DNA from: Hepsetus odoe
Lineage: Eukaryota; Chordata; Actinopteri; Characiformes; Hepsetidae
Reading direction: 5' to 3'
Assembly (NCBI GenBank): GCA_017165825.1
Contig: CM029380.1
Span: forward strand, 9,210,587-9,274,586
DNA: 64,000 nt
The stretch's first letter is position 1. Each line of letters opens with the position of its first letter. The notes below the pieces were generated by a model. It did no database searches. It saw only the letters and a program-made list of their open reading frames with translations, and had not been told where the DNA came from. Both the position numbers and the translations under genes were made by a program. This document shows, piece after piece, positions 1-11,282 of the stretch.

Positions 1-62
<62 letters not shown>
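1..62. repeat. (AT)n microsatellite
   Basis: An uninterrupted AT dinucleotide run of about 31 units opens the window, in the 5' flank of plekha7. The true length is unknown because it reaches the window edge. Confidence 0.98.
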
Positions 63-67
<5 letters not shown>

Positions 68-246
68 TTGCATGTGTTGTGCTCTTTCTTGACATAAAAT
101 CATACAGCTGCTCACTAATCATCACCTCTTTTTTAACCTAGCTTCCACTACTCTTGCCCATAACTTCATGCTGCTGCATTACACCATGCAGTGTGTTGTT
201 TTATATTTAAGTCATATGCTGGAATGTTAACATACATCAGATTTTT

Positions 247-267
247 CCATCCATCCATCCATCCATC
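247..267. repeat. (CCAT)n short tandem repeat
   Basis: About five CCAT units in a row. In teleost genomes this motif often marks the edge of repeat C, and a decayed repeat C piece lies about 230 bases downstream. Confidence 0.85.
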
Positions 268-351
268 AGTCCAACCATCATTTGCCTTCTTATCCCATCC
301 AGAATCATGGGGGGCCTTTCCCAGTACTCATATGGTGAAACAGAGAAGTGG

Positions 352-496
352 TTGTGATCTAGAGGTAAAAAACCTGCCTATGGACAGTTTCTCCAGTGCT
401 ACTACCACTGGGTTCCCCTAACCCCAAGCTGCTCATGGGAGACTGTCCCTGTTATTAGGAAATGCATGCATCTACTAAATGCCATGAATGTAAATT
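352..496 (+). mobile_element. SINE-B fragment (decayed)
   Basis: A degraded copy of the SINE seen more completely at 8313-8503. Shared blocks in order are the 'gcctatggac' region, 'ctaccactgggt', 'gggagactgtccctgt' and a 3' tail resembling 'ctaaatgccatgaatgtaaa'. The tRNA-like head is largely unrecognisable. It lies upstream of plekha7. Confidence 0.6.
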
Positions 497-499
497 AAA

Positions 500-640
500 C
501 ACCGTGCACAGGTCACCAGTCCATCACAGGGCACACCCAGAAAGACAGACAGAAAGGCAATTCCCTATCTCCAGTTATTTAGTTATTTAATGTGCTTGTT
601 TTGGACTGCGGCAGTAAACTAGAGCACACAGAGGATAACT
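500..640 (-). mobile_element. Repeat C fragment
   Basis: A short decayed piece of the teleost repeat seen at 11818-12135. The block 'ggtcaccagtccatcacagg' and the later 'tttggactg' block match in the same order. Both ends are unclear. Confidence 0.5.
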
Positions 641-645
641 TGCAA

Positions 646-669
646 ACACACACACACACACACACACAT
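646..669. repeat. (CA)n microsatellite
   Basis: About twelve CA units, followed by a short TA stretch. Confidence 0.95.
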
Positions 670-859
670 ATATGAAGCCATGAAGTGAACATCGTGGGTG
701 TCAAATCTGTGACCAAAAACACAGTAATATTATGAGCATTGTGAGCACATGAATATTTTTGTTAACTCCAATATATTTTTTTATTGCAGCCTGAATAAAT
801 AGTCAAATAAACACAACTTAACCCTAAACTATATATATGTCTACACCCTACTAACGTTA

Positions 860-1139
860 AACACGCTAGCTATGAGGAGCGCAGCAGCAGAGTGATATCA
901 TTTACGCAGAGTATCAGCCAGTGTGACCGGCCTGCAATTCTCCAACAACACCCCCGCCCCTCCCCCCACCCCGCTCTCCATTTTCGTCGGCTCAAACAGC
1001 GGGCTTACGCCGTCCCGCACTTTCCCACTAAGTTTGCGCTTCCCCTTTAAGTAGCGCAGCCCTGGTGAATTCCCTTGAAACTCCGCAGCGCAGCGAGCAG
1101 AATGAGGCGGCCGGGTTAGGCGAATCTAAACCTGGGATC
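860..1139 (+). promoter_or_regulatory. plekha7: CpG-rich promoter and 5' UTR of plekha7
   Basis: The window is AT-rich, but from about 860 to 1620 CpG and GC content rise sharply, as expected of a CpG-island promoter. A C-rich block at 951-973 contains CCCCGCCCC and a CCCCACCC motif, which fit Sp1/KLF sites. There is no clear TATA box, so initiation is probably dispersed; I cannot place the start site. The sequence before the ATG at 1140 is presumed 5' UTR. It contains a five-codon upstream ORF at 1102-1119 that ends 20 bases before the main start. Confidence 0.7.
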
Positions 1140-1222
1140 ATGGCGGCACCACTCGGCCGGGACACGCTACCTGAGCACTGGTCGTACGGAGTGTGCAGAG
1201 ATGGCAGAGTATTTTTCATTAG
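1140..1222 (+). CDS. plekha7: plekha7 exon 1 (start codon, first half of WW1)
   Basis: Encodes residues 1-27 plus two bases of codon 28. The protein starts MAAPLGRDTLPEHWSYGV, which I recognise as the conserved N-terminus of PLEKHA7, an adaptor that links the zonula adherens (p120-catenin, afadin, PDZD11) to microtubule minus ends. PLEKHA5 has a related but clearly different N-terminus. The first WW domain begins here: Trp14 is the first signature Trp, followed by the strand CRDGRVFFI. The start has A at -3 and G at +4. The exon ends at a good donor, AG|GTGAGC, leaving a phase-2 intron of only 96 bases. Which teleost paralogue (a or b) this is cannot be told from this much sequence. Confidence 0.93.
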
Positions 1223-1318
1223 GTGAGCGGTCGGTGGCTCGCCTCGCGTTCCTCGCACGCCACCTTTTGAATCACCTCGTCCAGCTAACAGGTGTTTCTC
1301 TTTTTTCTTCCCCCCAAG

Positions 1319-1395
1319 CGATAAAACTCGCAACACTACTTGGCTACATCCCCGCACAGGCGAGCCAGTCAACTCGGGCCACATGATACGGTCAG
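1319..1395 (+). CDS. plekha7: plekha7 exon 2 (second half of WW1)
   Basis: Follows a strong polypyrimidine tract and AG acceptor at 1317-1318. The first base completes Ser28 (AG|C), then residues 29-53 read DKTRNTTWLHPRTGEPV through GHMIRS. Trp36 and Pro39 are the second signature Trp and the terminal Pro of WW1. So WW1 (about residues 11-41) is complete and split by intron 1. In mammals WW1 of PLEKHA7 binds PDZD11; that role is known for the family and inferred here. The exon ends G|GTGAGT (phase 1), before a 173-base intron. Confidence 0.93.
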
Positions 1396-1568
1396 GTGAG
1401 TTTTCTCTGCGTTTTTAATGGCAGCTTTTCGGGGGGAACTTCACTACTTTAAGGGGGGTAAACAACAGTGAGGGGAGAGTGGGAGTGCAGCATCTCCCTC
1501 CATAACGAACAGGGCGCATTCAGCCTCCAAACTTTGGCTCGCCGTGTAAACATGTCTCTCTGCTGCAG

Positions 1569-1626
1569 ATCTACCGCGGGGATGGGAGGAGGGATTCACC
1601 GATGAAGGAGCGAGCTACTTCATAAA
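1569..1626 (+). CDS. plekha7: plekha7 exon 3 (first half of WW2)
   Basis: The acceptor is CTGCTGCAG. The exon completes Asp54, then encodes LPRGWEEGFTDEGASYFI (residues 55-72) and two bases (AA) of codon 73. Trp59 and the YFI strand form the N-terminal half of the second WW domain. The donor is AA|GTAAGC, phase 2. The codon is completed by the first base of exon 4, giving Asn73, as expected for a WW core (FINHN). Intron 3 that follows is about 49 kb, in sharp contrast to introns 1 and 2. Confidence 0.92.
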
Positions 1627-2164
1627 GTAAGCCCCCAGCCTCTTTCTTTTTGTGTACATGTGCGATGTGCATAGGGTTTAAGGCTGTGTTGCAGCTACAG
1701 TGTGGATCCAGGACCGCACTGTGTGTTTACACGTTTCAGTCACACTGAACCGGGACAGAGGCTCCATTGGCTTTCTGGTTGCTTAGGAGCAGGACTTTGC
1801 GTCATCTTTAAAACGCTACACGTTGGTCTTATGACCTGCACAGGATGCTAATCGTAGCGGCTTGAAACCTCTGGTGCTGTCACTCATAATCGGTTTGGTT
1901 ATATACAGGTTATGGCTTGCTAACGTTGTCCCACTGGCTACATCTCCTATGTTTGGTGTGAATTAGAGACACATGGATATTAATAGCATTGGAGGCATAC
2001 ATTAATAGGCTGTATGAAATTGGGGAAAATAGTGAGCAGATATTTCAGATTCCTATGAATAAATAATCAAAATTGCTAGTATACTTGATTCATATAGGAC
2101 TTGCCGTTTATCGAATAATGACAGTGTAGTAACAGAAAAGTAAAGGGTTAGTAAGCATGCATAC

Positions 2165-2182
2165 ATACACACACACACACAC
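2165..2182. repeat. (CA)n microsatellite
   Basis: About nine CA units. Confidence 0.9.
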
Positions 2183-2603
2183 CAAAGCCAGCAGTGGATA
2201 TTGGATGTGAATACTGGGCTAGGACTATGGCATTTCAAGTATTTAATTTTTTTGAAAAGGTTTTTTTAAAAGCACTGAAAAAGTGTCATAACTCTGAGCA
2301 GGACCTTGCACGGAATCTGATAATAAGGTCCAACAAGGTCAGTTAAAATAGTCAAGCGAATATCCAGTGATGGATCTCCTATCTTGGCTACAAAGATGAT
2401 AGACTAATATTGGTTCTGGATTGCAGTAATTAGAGGAACATTAAAAAATAACTGAGAAAATAAAGGCAAGGGCATTGAGAAGTATGGAATGAGGACCTAA
2501 AGACATTCAAATGCTTGGGCATGTAACAATATTATTTTTCTTCAAAGGTTTTTGTTTTTGCAGTACCACATGGTAGTTGCAGTGGCTGTAGGGACTATAA
2601 ATT

Positions 2604-2851
2604 GAAAGTGACTATTCTTGTCATTGTGAGAACACACAACAGACAGTGAACCACAATGAAACGGAATTTCTGCATTTAACAAATGTACAAACACACGCCG
2701 TTGACACATGCTATGACAGCGCCCGGGGAGCAGTGACAAGGACGGTATCTTGCTCAAGAACACCTCAGGGCAACCTGCTGGTAAGGGGTTTGAACCCAAA
2801 ATCTTCCGATTTTGTGGCCAACTCCCTAACCACTAGGCCACCACTGCCCAC
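2604..2851 (-). mobile_element. SINE-A copy, minus orientation
   Basis: A tRNA-derived SINE. Read on the minus strand it starts with a tRNA-like head (TGGGCAGTGGTGGCCTAGTGG), with A-box-like GTGGCCTAGTGG and B-box-like GGTTTGAACCC. The family core follows, containing the block CTGAGGT and the GGAGCAGTGAC/GTCACTGCTCC region, and the tail ends in CACTTTC. It is moderately diverged from the youngest copies at 49.4 and 53.5 kb. Confidence 0.8.
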
Positions 2852-3340
2852 TCTGCTATACTTAGCAGATATACTTATCATATACTGAGCATATTTCAAT
2901 CTCAAGTTTGACACATTACGAGGCGACGGTGATAGAATATGGCATGTTTCTGTGCTGTCACCAGTGAATTTATGTATGCTTGATGAATGGACCTGGTGGC
3001 ATATTGTCTTCTTTAACTAAATTATTCACCCTTGGTTTGATGTTTGGCTTAAAATTTGTTGTCCTTTTAAAAAAAGAGATAGCTGGGAAATCTTTCATCT
3101 GTGTGTCTCTGTAGGGAAGCAACTTGATTACAGAGCTTATTGCTGATCGGCACTGTAGACCCAAGTCCAACATGGGAGTCCTGCCACCAATTACCTCTCT
3201 CTCCCTACCCATGTAATAGAGAAAATAAAGAGCATTGCCCAGCAGGACTGGATGGGCTTTTCCCATTAAAATTCTCCTCATGTCCAGCAATGTGCAAGAC
3301 CTTCATTTTCCCCTTTAACTGCATGTTGTTCCCCTTTTGG

Positions 3341-3365
3341 TGTGTTTGTGTGTGTGTGTGTGTGT

Positions 3366-3398
<33 letters not shown>
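3341..3398. repeat. (TG)n microsatellite
   Basis: A TG run of about 58 bases with one TTTG and one TATG interruption. Apparent Cys-Val or Thr-His open frames here are artefacts of the repeat. Confidence 0.97.
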
Positions 3399-3400
<2 letters not shown>

Positions 3401-3599
3401 TGTCTGCGTATATGTGTACAACTATGTGCCCATGCAAACTTTTGGTGACAGAGATATATAGCATGGTTACTTTCCCAGTTCACGGTAGCTTGGCTCACCA
3501 AAGTCACTTTACCTGTTCAGCCTCATTTAATACGAAACCAGACACTCTGGTATCCAACTATAGGATGCAGCTGTCCTTCATGTCTTGACCATTTCAAGG

Positions 3600-6500
3600 G
3601 CTTCCCTAGTCAACTTTGTTGCAGATATCTTGGCTTTCTTACTGGGATATGAAGTTTGGTTGAAGTTTCTATTATATTTATATTGAAAGGCCTGACAGTT
3701 TTCTACTGCAGTTTAGATGTGGATTGTATAAAATTCAGGAACCAGCTCTGGGCTGACAGCAAACAGCAGCTGTGCCCCTGTAAGACATTTCTCTTCATAG
3801 CCTACAGCACTTTTGTTAACCTTAAAACAACAATATTCAGCAATGTAAAGAAATGTGCTGAAAAGCCCTCCCCTACAGCTTATGCCACGGTTACTGGCAT
3901 GTCCCCCTTCCAGACTGCCACCCCCTAGACAACCAGTCTAGGCTAGATGTTTACTTGTGGCTTTTCTTTCTATTGGCTTTGGAAAGTGCTTGAAGCCATT
4001 TTGAGTCTAAGCATGAAGAATAAGGCTTTGGCATAGTGGAGTGTGGATTGGAAATGGAATTGAGAATTGTCCCATCATATTCGAAGCTGGTTGCTTTGAT
4101 CTTGAAGGCTGGTTTAAAGTTTGTGTCTAGATTTGTTTTGCAAGCTGCAGTTTCAGAATACATTTGCAGAATTTTTTGCAGCCAGCATGTAGTAGTAAGG
4201 AGTGAGTGCTAGATTTTAGATGGTATATTTGTACTGTGAGATTTGACAATCATTTTGGTTAATGAGGTGTCACAAGCCATATAAAGTTTATTTAAGGTTT
4301 TGTTTATTGGTGGGATACAGTTGTAAAAAATTATTAACATAAACCACATAGATAGAGTACAAAAAGGACAAAGTGAACATTAAACACCAAACCTGTTTTG
4401 GCTGATCAGCTTGTATGGGGTAAATGGAAAACTTTTACATGTGTAAGTAAAAACATTTATTATAATATTATAATAATTTATTATAATAATTAAGGTTAAA
4501 AAGAAACATACCTTTACTTACTTACAAGCCAACCAATTAATTATATTGACAAAATGATGAAATATTAAATTGGTTAATTTAGTTAGTTTTGATTCAAGAC
4601 CTTAAAGCAAATGTTAATGGTAGGAATGTGAAATTGTACAACTAATGCATTTGGATGTTTTGGACTGGCATGTTACTTTGACCAGTCGCATATTGACCAT
4701 TATATGTGGAAATAATTATATAATGCTTGTTTTTTTTTTATTTTATTTTTTTTAACCTTTTGCCTCTACCACAAATAAGGTCAATATTTAGAGTGACCCT
4801 CTATTACAAAATAGCTTTGGTGATTCATAAATCCACCTGTATGACCGACATAAGCATGATCACTTTCCATTTTAGGTGTGATAGCCCAGTTATGCAATAC
4901 AGTCCAGAGTGCATTAGTGCCTTGCTCACTGTTTTACATATCAATAGTCCTTTTCTTGTGATGGGACCTATTTATTGTTTTTTTGTCGCAAGGCAACAGT
5001 TCTGACTGCTCACAGACCAGTGGGGAAACATTGCCACTGTATTAGCATAATGGAGGGGGGAGTTTTAAAGGTCAGTGAAAATGATTTTAGAAATGTGTTA
5101 TTGCTGACAGGTTTATTGTTGGCCAACATGAATGGAGTCATTGTGTGCTCTGACAAAACTGAACACTGCAGCTCTGAGATGTACAAGTGCACAAATGTCA
5201 GGGCTGTAAAATAAAGTGCTCATTTAGGGCCTAAATGGCTTTATAGTTCCGGTTTGCATCCTGTAAGCTACACTGCTACTGTATATTGGCTCTGTTGCTG
5301 TTGAAAAAAAGACTGATTGTTTTTGAGCTAATAATAAAACAACAAAAACAGATTAGTTTCTCTTTTTCCTCTCGAAGCAGTTAAACTAAACTACCTATTA
5401 ATTTGCTTGGGAATCTTATTTGCAATCTTATTGTTATTTTTTATCCCAAAATAATCTAGAATGCATTGTAGGAGTTCTTAAATTTGTACACACTTGAAAA
5501 TTGGTGTTGAAAGCGTGAAGACAGGTCAAGCATGAGGGCGACCCTGCCCTCAATGTGTTAACTGTTGGTTAGCATCTCTTTGGGACCCTTCATTTTTGCT
5601 GATGTAAATATTATCTCTCTGGTTAAAGGGGCGGTGCGCTCGGCCGCATACTGGCCTCAGTTTCCTGATCAAAAGTTTATTTGATATGCTGCAGGCTTGG
5701 GAGTTGCCAAATATTTAATACGTGCCACATGAGCTTATGAGGGCTAATGGACAAAGTGTTCACTTAAGTGCAAAGCCCCACCTGTTCAGCCCCCTGGTCC
5801 CTGCTGCACTCAGCTAATTAAAACATGTGAAGAGGCAGACAAGCTCTTAGAATTTATCTTCACATGAGTAGCTGCAAAAGGTGGGTCACATTGACACATG
5901 ACATTTTTTTGTGACTGAGCCTGGGAAAATTGCTGAGATGGATCATATTACAAGAACACTCAGATGCTAACCTGAGAGCAGGTCTGTAATTATTCTGTAT
6001 TCTGTTATATTCTCTTCCATTCTCTATATATTTTGACATGGTTGTTTGAGCCAGCTTTGAATCGAAGAAACCAAAACTGACATGAGTACCTGTTCAAGAT
6101 ATACCAGGATATACAGCAAAAACTGTACATGCAAAGTACATTGAAAAATGCAAGTGTATAAATACAAAACAAACATGCATAAAGCAAAGTGACAGACCAG
6201 GACCCAGTATTTATACATTTCTTGGGTATTTATTTTTCTTAATAATGTAACTTTTGTACAGGCCAAATGTTTTGAGCAATATCAAAATCTGTAGCCTCAT
6301 CACAATTTTATTTACTTGTCCGGCAAACGGAATTATTGTTGTACTTGGTAGCTGCTATTAAATCTCTAGAAAAGCTTTCTGATCTCTGTGGAGATTCATC
6401 TCTGCTGATATTGATTGCTTAACCTCAAAGAGTCAGCTGACAGTAGGTCCAAGCAAGCAAAACTGGAGGGCAGTTGAAGTTTTTGTAGTTTCAGTCTTGC

Positions 6501-8300
6501 CTAATTCAAGACAATAGCAGGGGTTATCAAAGGTCTCTATATCACCTTGCAGCTCACACTGCCACACTGTTTCATGATAGAAAGAACCACTCTTGCTGAT
6601 GGATAGACATGACGGTACAGTCAGGTCTTGCTTTCAAATTATTTCTGAATTTCTAATCTTGGTGGTTGGCTTGAGTTTAACTATTCTAAACAATTGTTAT
6701 TTGAAAAAATTGAATAGGGCTAACATTCTAAAGCAGTGTGAATAAGAGAGAACATTAATCACCAGACCCAAAAGAAGGTTTGATCTTCTGAATCATTTTG
6801 CTGCTTTTTAATGGATGAATGTGAAGTTGTTATAAACTTCATGTAGATTTACGTTAAAGATGGCCATAGATCTAGATTTTAGAAATGATGGTACCGGAAG
6901 TCTGTAGTGAACTCTTGATCTGCCTTCCCCATATTGTTTCTTTTTTGCACCAAAAGAGACTGATCCCGGTCCAAATCATGACAATGGCCTGTTGCCTGTG
7001 CAGCAGGTTGTGAGAAATAAGAAGCAGGAAGCACAATGGAAGGACTGTTGAGCTTGAGCAAGCATAGTAAAACCACTCTCCTTTACATCTGCACAAAAAG
7101 GAGGAGCAGCACACCTCATGCACCCTACTTTCATTACTGAATTAGACCAGATCCTCTAAGGAGTATGTACTCTGTCTAAACATGAATAAATTAAAATTTG
7201 ATCAGAGCATTAACACCTCTGGGCTCGTGCTCCTATATGTGAGCTTCAGTGCTTTATTTTGAGCTGAAAACAATGTTCTGGAATGATGTCCATTGTGTAG
7301 GTGGAATTTGTGTGAAAAGTCACAAAGGAATGTGCGGCACTCCGTTTGTGCTAAAGGAGTTGAAAGCACTTTTGCCGGTTTCCACCTCAAGCAAAGTTGG
7401 ATGAATACTTGGAGAAGTCAGACTGCATAGAAATTAGTGCAATTCTATAGCTCCCCAAAGACAAGGCAGAACAATGACATCCTGTCAGGACAATATTCTT
7501 TTTGTCTTTTGGGTTGATGTCCCACAGCACAGCAGTGGAGGTGTTGGATTTCCATGAGACTGTAGTCATGCATTTACTGACTACCTACACAGATCAGACT
7601 GGGGGTGGTGGTGGGGGGGCTTGCTCACCAACTCTATAATTGCAATTAGCACAGTCTTATTTGACTGACTATACTTGCCCCCTTAATAATGTGAAAATAT
7701 TAGTTATTATTTTAAGTGATGCACTAAAATGAAAGCTTTCATATCATTATATTAAACCCTCAAATGACACAGTGGGGCCAAAGTCCTACCAGCAGAAGTT
7801 AACGATCAGTAAAAAATTTGACCATAAAATAACCCTACTGAAATAATTACAGTATCTATGGTACAGTGACCATGGTTACAAAAGCCCATGTTCTTTACAA
7901 CACAAAAAGGTTGTCCATCCAAGGCAATAAAATCCAGCAAAGGCAGTAAAGTTTCACTGTTAAAGTTATATATGAGTAATACTGTTTTCATTTCAAAAAC
8001 AGTGGCTATAGATGCAGTATACAAAAAACTGTCTTTTTGCTGTATTCTGTCTTATCTAAGGTGTTGTATTTTCTGTTTGTTTCACACAAGGGTATAACCT
8101 CAGGTTAACATTTAACCCTCTGGGGGGTGGGGTGGGGCAGGTTTATGCAGCTGGAAAAAAGAATTGCAAAAGCTGTTAAATTGGCTTTGGGAATATGTAG
8201 ACATGTAGCAATCTAATTTCAAAACAATCTAGTTTCACAATAGTTTTTAAAAGTTTAATTATAGAGAAACATCCCTCTTTTTTATGTAATATTGATTTGA
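3600..8300. other. Intronic stretch, nothing recognised
   Basis: AT-rich intron with no exon with donor and acceptor in a conserved-looking frame, no tRNA-like head and no transposase motif seen. A small GC-rich patch at about 5625-5665 stands out slightly from its surroundings without a defined function. A G-rich tract lies at 7600-7620. Confidence 0.6.
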
Positions 8301-8312
8301 TGTTGTTTGAAA

Positions 8313-8503
8313 TGTCTAGTGGTATGATACTTGCCTATGGACCTGTGGCTAAAGAGGTCCCAGGTTCGAATCTCACCTCTGGCACTACCACCACTGGGTC
8401 CCTGAGCAAGACCCTTAACCCTGAATTGCTCCAGGGGGACTGTCCCTGTAATTAGGACGTGTAACTCGCTCTGGATAAGAGCTTCTGCCAAATGATGTAA
8501 ATG
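8313..8503 (+). mobile_element. SINE-B copy, plus orientation
   Basis: A tRNA-like head is followed by a B-box-like GGTTCGAATCT at 8363-8373. The body follows with 'ctaccaccactgggtccctg', 'gcaagacccttaaccctga' and 'gggggactgtccctgtaatt'. The 3' part 'tctggataagagcttctgcc' and 'aatgatgtaaatg' matches the very common teleost motif. The copy at 52314-52514 is the same family in reverse. Confidence 0.8.
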
Positions 8504-9703
8504 ACTGTAGTCAGCTATTTCTTGTGGATTTGATACTGACAGGTTGTATGCATTTTCCAGAATTGTCTAAAAATGCCTAGATTTTTTAGAAAATCTAGTA
8601 CTCAGATCTCCACATCAGACAGTGATATGTAGTGTAGATAGGTTTGTGCATCTCTTGTGATGAAGGTGACTGGACACTTTGCATTACATTTATTTTTGTA
8701 TAACATCAAGATCTGTGTTGAACGCGTCAATGGTTTTCAGTTGTAGCAACTCTTGAGTTTTTTATAACATACTTGAATGAAGGGTGAAGCACAAGAACAT
8801 TTTAGATCCCTTTTCCTTTTTCCTAACATGCCTTATCAAACTAATCAACTAATAATAGTGTGACAGCTGGGAAACAATGATACAATGAATACAATATTTT
8901 ACTTCCTTTTTTTCAAAATAATTATTATTAAGTCAAATTACGTGTTTTCAAGTGTTTACAAATTAAGACAAATTAAGTGTTTAATCTCTCTTGATACTAT
9001 GAATGTTCCACATTACTGAAATTTCATCTTTGTGTTCCATCACTTTTTATCACCATTAAATGATTTGATGAGTGTTAGGATGACACTCCTTTGTAGTCCT
9101 TTGTTGAAAGATGAACAATCATTTGTGAAGGTTTGAAATAACCTTTGGTCTCATATTTTCTTATCATTCTCAGTCATGCTAGTTGTTGCGATAGGGCATT
9201 TCAGAAATGAAGAAGATTTACCTACAGTGTTGTTTGCTCACTGAATCATTTATGAAATTTCACTTGTGCAAATTATAACATATGAATAACTGTTCTTTAA
9301 AAACTTGTGTTTCAGGTTGAACTGGCTAAGAGTTTGCATTTAACTTTTATATGAATGCATAGTTTGCTTACTTCTTAGCTTGGGCCTGGCAGCTTTTATA
9401 CTTCTACTTTTGTCTCTGTTTGCTTGACCTCAAGGGACTGAATGAAAGTGGTTTGAAAGAGCAGAGTCATTTAAAAGTGTGTCAAACTGTTTCCTTCCCG
9501 CTGATGTGCTGCAGTTTCCTTATGAGTACATTTACATATGAGTAGAATGAAACTGACCTATTATCCCTTTCCTCAAATTTAAGCATATAATAATTAAAGA
9601 TAAGGGAAAATTATGAAATATAATTCCTTTTAACACAAATACTTATTATGATGTCCTGGCGCTTACGAGTCAGTACTTCTCACAGAAGTAAATCTTTCTT
9701 TAA
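8504..9703. other. Intronic stretch, nothing recognised
   Basis: AT-rich, no open frame above background and no repeat family recognised by eye. Confidence 0.6.
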
Positions 9704-9708
9704 GTGAA

Positions 9709-9984
9709 TGTCACGGTCTGTCGTGCCTGTGGTACCGGCCGGGCACGACAGATGGTGCTCTGTTCTGACTGAGCACACCTGGGCTTGTTCAGACACAGGT
9801 GTGCTTCATTGCGGCTGCTATTTAAGCCCCAGTGAGTCAGAACAGAGCGCGGTTCATTAAAATCGCTCTGCCTTACAGTTAATGGTGGCACTTTTGGTTT
9901 TGTATGTTAGTTTTTGTTAATAAAGTTACGTTTTGGAACCCTGGCTCTGCGTTGGCGTCCTTCAAACTCCCCAACACCGTTACA
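9709..9984 (+). mobile_element. Solo LTR with perfect 5-bp target duplication
   Basis: A 276-bp block starts TGTCACGG and ends CCGTTACA, so it has the canonical TG...CA termini. It is flanked by GTGAA on both sides (9704-9708 and 9985-9989), a 5-bp target duplication. Inside are a TATA-like TATTTAAG and a poly(A) signal in TTAATAAAG, in the right order for an LTR promoter and polyadenylation site. No internal coding region or second LTR adjoins it, so it is a solo LTR left by recombination. Gypsy-type, BEL-type or retroviral origin cannot be decided without an internal region. Related copies: 55920-56133, 63374-63608 (minus), and probable pieces at 41836 and 53183. Confidence 0.85.
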
Positions 9985-9989
9985 GTGAA

Positions 9990-11240
9990 TGCTAAGTGTA
10001 ATTACTTCTATAGGGTGTGAGTCACGGTCCTCTGTTAAATTGCAGCTGATGGGACTATATTGAGTTTCTTAATTAGTTCAAGTTTTTTGAAGGCCTGCAG
10101 AACTGATGGGGATCCATTTAAAATCGGCAAACTCATGGCTAGTTGTTTAGATGCTGGGTGTGTGTGAGGGGAATCTTCCTGAATACCAAACACCTGGCCC
10201 ATCTGACCTACCATCCTGCTTACAAGTGCAAGTGTGCAGTGTGTTCTTGGTTATTCTTGGAAAAGGAAGGCTGAGTGGTGAACCTGCTAGTGCTGTTGCC
10301 TTGGAGCCCTCTTTTTTGTAACTTTGACTGTAAGCATGAACTGGCTAAGTCAATGCCTTGGAGACTCTTGGCACTCTTAACCCTTAAATGGACAGCTGTT
10401 ACTTTCACTTTGTATTTAATTTATTTTAAGTATTATTATAAACATTATTACACATTATTCCCTTGTAAAGTGTACATTTCGGGTTTTTGACTGTACATTT
10501 CTATTTTATTTACATGGGATTTACAAGATCCCAGAACAAGCTGCATGTAAGGTGCTCAAGTACAAATTACTAAAGGGCTACTTCATTAAATGCTTTGCAT
10601 TATACATATTGTTGGTGCCTGATAGTCTTGCCACACACCTGCTTGGTGGAGGAATCATGTGCCAGTGTGTGCCTGTTGTCAGACTCTATCAGTTCACGTG
10701 TATACACAAACACGCTGCTCAGCTCTCCCCCTGAAGCGTGTGAGTGACCTTTGCTGGCTTTGTCTCGGCCTGCTTTGTGATTGAGAGGCTGTGCAGACAG
10801 TTTATCAGACTCATTTGTTTAAAAGTTTTTGTAATCATTACATGCTAGTGTCTTTGTTTTGCTGTCATTGCTTTATTATTCATGTATGCATTATGTATTC
10901 GTGACCACTGTTCAGGAATAGTTGTGGTGGGTTTAATATATAATGTTCCTGTCCGTAAGGATAAGGTGATATGATGCAGACTGTTGGTACACTCCTTTCT
11001 CTCGCTCTCTCTTTCACTTTTTCCTCTGTCTGTCTATCTATCTTTATCCATCCACCCAAGCAATAATCACGCTCTTACTCTCTGTTTCCCTTCTCTGTGA
11101 GGAGAATAAGAGATAAAGTGATTATGCTGCGCTTTTTGGCAAGGAGGAGGCTGGACTCTTTCGCTGTGACGAGACTACTTAATGATTTCCCTTTCGTAGC
11201 GGGAGCCATGCGCAGTGGAGCCGCAATGGACCAAACCTGG
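9990..11240. other. Intronic stretch, nothing recognised
   Basis: No exon or repeat family recognised. A pyrimidine-rich patch lies at about 10995-11060. From about 11150 GC content climbs into the G-rich tract described separately. Confidence 0.55.
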
Positions 11241-11245
11241 GCTGG

Positions 11246-11282
11246 AGGAGAGGGAGGGGGGGGAGGGGGCGGTTGGGGGGGG
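11246..11282 (+). repeat. G-rich tract, potential G-quadruplex
   Basis: Several G-runs (of 3, 8, 5 and 7-8) lie within about 37 bases on the + strand, flanked by moderately GC-rich sequence that includes ATGCGCAGTGG at about 11208. It lies 1.4 kb upstream of the candidate alternative first exon at 12651. A regulatory role is possible but inferred only from composition and position. Confidence 0.6.

Noticed and set aside
1028..1384. 118-codon minus-strand frame over the CpG island
   Set aside because: It is antisense to exons 1-2 of plekha7, created by high GC content. No domain, and the plus strand explains the conservation.
1201..1386. Plus-strand frame starting within exon 1
   Set aside because: Reads through intron 1 in the wrong frame relative to the WW domain; a shadow of exons 1 and 2.
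2646..2888. 80-codon frame with GAVTRTVSCSRTPQGNLLVRG
   Set aside because: It is the antisense translation of a SINE-A copy; similar frames recur at the other copies.
3140..3588. Cys-Val and Thr-His-rich frames
   Set aside because: Translation of the (TG)n microsatellite.
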